From Bacteroidia bacterium (GTDB lineage Bacteria > Bacteroidota > Bacteroidia > UBA8524): DNA of 8,326 nucleotides. The DNA is taken from assembly GCA_023277325.1 (NCBI GenBank), contig JALRIQ010000146.1, positions 1-8,326 on the forward strand, given 5' to 3'. Shown here piece by piece: positions 6,196 through 8,326 of this stretch. The first letter of the stretch is position 1; every line of letters begins with the position of its first letter. The notes beneath the pieces are model-generated. The model did not search any database. It saw only the letters and a program-made list of their open reading frames with translations, and was not told the DNA's origin. Position numbers and translations under genes: made by a program.

Positions 6196-7188
6196 TTTTT
6201 CTGGATAAGCCATGATTTGGTTGGCCAAACGGTAAACCAGCATCATGCGCCAATACAACACGTCTAGGTTAATTTTCTCGATATCGTCAGTAGACTTATG
6301 GTAATCGGGATGTAGTCCGGAGAAGAAGAAGGCTACCGGTACGCCGTGTTTTGCGAAATTATAATGGTCGGAGCGCTCGTAAAGGCGTTGTGGATCATTC
6401 GGGTCGTTATAGGTATAGTCGAGCGCCATTGGGTGGTGTTGACTATTGGCCACCTGAAGCAGACTATCGAGCTTAGTGGATATGCGGTTTGAGCCAATCA
6501 CATACACATAGTTGCTGTCTGCCGCATGAATCGAATCAGCACGGCCGACCATATCAATATTCAAATCACAAACTGAAGCACTTAAGGGTAATACAGGGTT
6601 TTCGGCATAATAAGCCGAGCCAAGTAGTCCTTTTTCTTCACCACTAAAAAAGATGAAGAGGATATTTTTCTCACGGATTGGAGTCTTCTCACTGAAGAGG
6701 CGAATAAGCTCCAGCAGCGAAGAAGACCCGGTACCATTGTCGTCCGCACCATTAAAAATGGTATCGCGCATGATGCCCAAATGATCGTAGTGGGCGGAGA
6801 TTACCACATATTCATCGCTCGGAGAGGTGGCTGGCAATACGCCGATCACATTCTCTGAGTGGGAAGTGTATTTTTTCTTGTCGCCAAAACGTTTGGCAAA
6901 AGGCCAGGATTGAAACCAGGAAAGGTCACCATTGCTGTCGACAGCCACCTTTTGGAGGCCGTATTTTTCCATCTCTTCAGCGATATAAGCCGCTGCCATT
7001 TTTTGTCCTTCGGTAGCGGTACAGCGTCCTTCGAAACTATCAGAAGCAAGAATTTGCAGATGGCCCATAAGATTGGCTCTGCTTTCTAAACGCAAAGAAT
7101 CTTCATTCAAAGGAGCTTCTTTCAGCGTCTGCTGTGCGAAGGAATTCAGGGCAATGAAGAGGCCGAAAACAGCAAGGAGGCTTCTCAT
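6190..7188 (-). CDS. Secreted M28-family zinc metallopeptidase
   Basis: M28 enzymes are two-zinc exopeptidases that usually remove N-terminal amino acids from peptides. The product starts with a Sec signal peptide, MRSLLAVFGLFIALNSFA, with cleavage likely before QQ (residue 19). There is no twin-arginine motif despite the tatC neighbour. All M28 metal and catalytic positions are present: H133 and D135 (SAHYDHLG), D149 (NGADDNGTG), E184 as general base with E185 as ligand (FSGEEKG), D212 (NIDMVGR) and H297 (PDYHKSTDD). Length (332) fits a single catalytic domain without PA insertion or C-terminal sorting domain, so the mature enzyme is probably periplasmic. The ATG overlaps the rpiB stop (ATGA at 7188-7185), which suggests translational coupling. 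Its stop overlaps the GH3 stop by 6 bases. Peptide specificity cannot be read from the sequence. Confidence 0.94.
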   Translation of the reverse strand: MRSLLAVFGLFIALNSFAQQTLKEAPLNEDSLRLESRANLMGHLQILASDSFEGRCTATEGQKMAAAYIAEEMEKYGLQKVAVDSNGDLSWFQSWPFAKRFGDKKKYTSHSENVIGVLPATSPSDEYVVISAHYDHLGIMRDTIFNGADDNGTGSSSLLELIRLFSEKTPIREKNILFIFFSGEEKGLLGSAYYAENPVLPLSASVCDLNIDMVGRADSIHAADSNYVYVIGSNRISTKLDSLLQVANSQHHPMALDYTYNDPNDPQRLYERSDHYNFAKHGVPVAFFFSGLHPDYHKSTDDIEKINLDVLYWRMMLVYRLANQIMAYPEKL

Positions 7189-7616
7189 GCCTGGTGAATT
7201 TTTTCTACACGACGTTCATGTCTTCCGCCCTCAAATTGGGCATCGAGGTAAGCTTCAGTGATTGAAAATGCTTCCTCATCCGAAATATAACGCGCTGGCA
7301 AACAAAGTACATTGGCATTATTATGCTGACGCGCCAAAGCAGCAACTTCTGAATTCCAGGCAAGTGCCGCACGGATACCGTCGTGGTGGTTGGCAGTCAT
7401 ACATACCCCATTACCGCTTCCGCAGATCAAAATGCCCAAAGCATTGCTTCCAGATTCTACCGATGACGCAAGTGGGTGAGCGTAGTCAGGATAGTCGGTT
7501 GAGTCAGTGTTATTGGTTCCAAAATCTTCCATCTGATGACCAAGTCCGCTGAGGTGGGCTTTCATCTTTTCTTTGAGTTCGTAACCTGCGTGGTCAGAGG
7601 CAATTGCTAGTTTCAT
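7185..7616 (-). CDS. rpiB: Ribose-5-phosphate isomerase B
   Basis: RpiB interconverts ribose 5-phosphate and ribulose 5-phosphate in the non-oxidative pentose phosphate pathway. It is cytoplasmic and usually dimeric. The 143-residue length is standard for the RpiB/LacAB family. Signature parts are IASDHAGYELK (residues 5-15, with the Asp-His pair at 8-9), the catalytic loop LICGSGNGVCM (63-73) with Cys65 as the presumed base, NHHDGIRAA (76-84), ARQHNNANVL (95-104) with the conserved His98, and the phosphate-binding tail GGRHERRVEKI (130-140). The ATG at 7616 lies 7 bases after the tatC stop, in an A-rich stretch (ACAAAAC) with no Shine-Dalgarno sequence, as is usual in Bacteroidota. The end overlaps the peptidase start by 4 bases. 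It is probably the middle gene of a tatC-rpiB-peptidase operon. Confidence 0.97.
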   Translation of the reverse strand: MKLAIASDHAGYELKEKMKAHLSGLGHQMEDFGTNNTDSTDYPDYAHPLASSVESGSNALGILICGSGNGVCMTANHHDGIRAALAWNSEVAALARQHNNANVLCLPARYISDEEAFSITEAYLDAQFEGGRHERRVEKIHQA

Positions 7617-7623
7617 GTTTTGT

Positions 7624-8326
7624 TTATTTTAAATCCTGCTCGCGACGTTTCTCCACGCGACGGGCAATCCATATTCCTATTTCATACAGTCCATAAATAG
7701 GACCTGTCATTAATATCTGTGAAGCCACATCCGGCGGAGTGACAACTGCGGATATCACCAAAATAATTAAAAAGGCATAACTCCGGTAGTTTTTCATAAA
7801 CGCCGAGCTGATGATACCAATTTTTGCCAGGAAATAGATGGCGAGGGGCAGCTCAAAAAGCAAGGCCGATCCAAAACTTAAGCTGGCTACAAAGGAGAGG
7901 TAAGAATCGAGGTTGATATAATTCTCTACCTCTTTGCTCACCTGATAGCCACCCATAAAGTTCACCGAAATGGGTGAAAGGAAATAGTAGCCAAAAAGGA
8001 GTCCGCTCAAAAAGAGAAGGGTACCATAGAAAACCACGCCACGGGTTTTAGAACGTTCTTTGGCATGCAAGGCAGGCTTAATAAATCGCCAGATTTCCCA
8101 GAGGATATAGGGGAAGGCGAGAATTACTCCAGCAATCAGCGAAAGGAAGATATGCGAGGTGAACTGTCCCGACATGCTGATATTGGTAATCTTAAAGCCA
8201 AATTCAGTGATGCATAATCGGTCGTCGGAATAAATCCAGGTGCCCAAATCGCAGAGTGCGCGGTAGGTCCAGAAGTCAGTCCTTTTCGGTCCAAAAAGAA
8301 TTTGATCAAACAGAATGTCTTTAAAG
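7624..8326 (-). CDS. tatC: Sec-independent protein translocase TatC (N-terminus beyond the right edge)
   Basis: TatC is the integral inner-membrane receptor of the Tat pathway. It binds twin-arginine signal peptides together with TatB or TatA and exports folded proteins. The frame is open to the window edge and upstream residues (FKDILFDQILFGPKRTDFWTY) match the family, so the TTG at 8247 is not the start. About 233 residues are visible; the first transmembrane helix and N-terminal cytoplasmic loop are missing. Key family features are present: MSGQFTSHIFLSLIAG, then FIKPALHAKER, which keeps the Phe and Glu equivalent to E. coli F94 and E103. YLSFVASLSFGSALLFELPLAI follows, with the membrane Glu equivalent to E170, and then VTPPDVASQ. 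Five hydrophobic segments can be counted. The C-terminus is charged (RRVEKRREQDLK), consistent with a cytoplasmic tail. It is the first visible gene of the minus-strand cluster; a promoter, if any, lies outside the window. Confidence 0.96.
   Translation of the reverse strand, partial: FKDILFDQILFGPKRTDFWTYRALCDLGTWIYSDDRLCITEFGFKITNISMSGQFTSHIFLSLIAGVILAFPYILWEIWRFIKPALHAKERSKTRGVVFYGTLLFLSGLLFGYYFLSPISVNFMGGYQVSKEVENYINLDSYLSFVASLSFGSALLFELPLAIYFLAKIGIISSAFMKNYRSYAFLIILVISAVVTPPDVASQILMTGPIYGLYEIGIWIARRVEKRREQDLK

Overview
The window looks like chromosomal DNA from a Bacteroidota, most likely a Flavobacteriia/Cryomorphaceae-type marine or freshwater bacterium. Four things point this way: a C-terminal type IX secretion (T9SS) sorting domain, a bacterial GH3-family enzyme, A-rich gene starts without a clear Shine-Dalgarno sequence, and a TatC of the Bacteroidota kind. 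The lineage is inferred from these traits and was not checked against a database. Most genes are ordinary housekeeping or envelope genes. No phage, CRISPR array, transposase, tRNA or rRNA gene was seen.

Layout. Bases 2-2533 (+) are the 3' part of a large secreted repeat protein. It has GloVer-type 'LYG...YDL...HSF' repeats and ends in a T9SS type A sorting domain; its N-terminus lies off the left edge. A 17-bp perfect hairpin at 2553-2590 closes it. Facing it is lpxK (3731-2700, -), a lipid A kinase. It diverges from a lipoprotein gene of unknown function (3786-4439, +). The 211-base gap after the lipoprotein (4440-4650) carries hairpins and a striking inverted pair of REP-like units. Next comes a GH3-superfamily gene (4651-6195, +). 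Its stop overlaps, tail to tail, the stop of an M28 metallopeptidase gene (7188-6190, -).

The peptidase is the last gene of a tight minus-strand cluster, tatC (partial at the right edge) - rpiB - M28 peptidase. The gaps are 7 bases and a 4-base ATGA overlap, so the three are probably co-transcribed and the last two translationally coupled. The products do not form one obvious pathway: protein export, the pentose phosphate pathway and periplasmic or secreted peptide hydrolysis.

The envelope theme is strong: lipid A synthesis (LpxK), an outer-membrane lipoprotein with an acidic stretch after its lipidated cysteine, Tat export (TatC), a Sec-exported peptidase and a T9SS cargo protein. The least explained items are the paired REP-like element with compensatory stem changes (4546-4603), the substrate of the GH3 enzyme, and the role of the lipoprotein. 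I did not find convincing evidence of a whole new multi-gene system.
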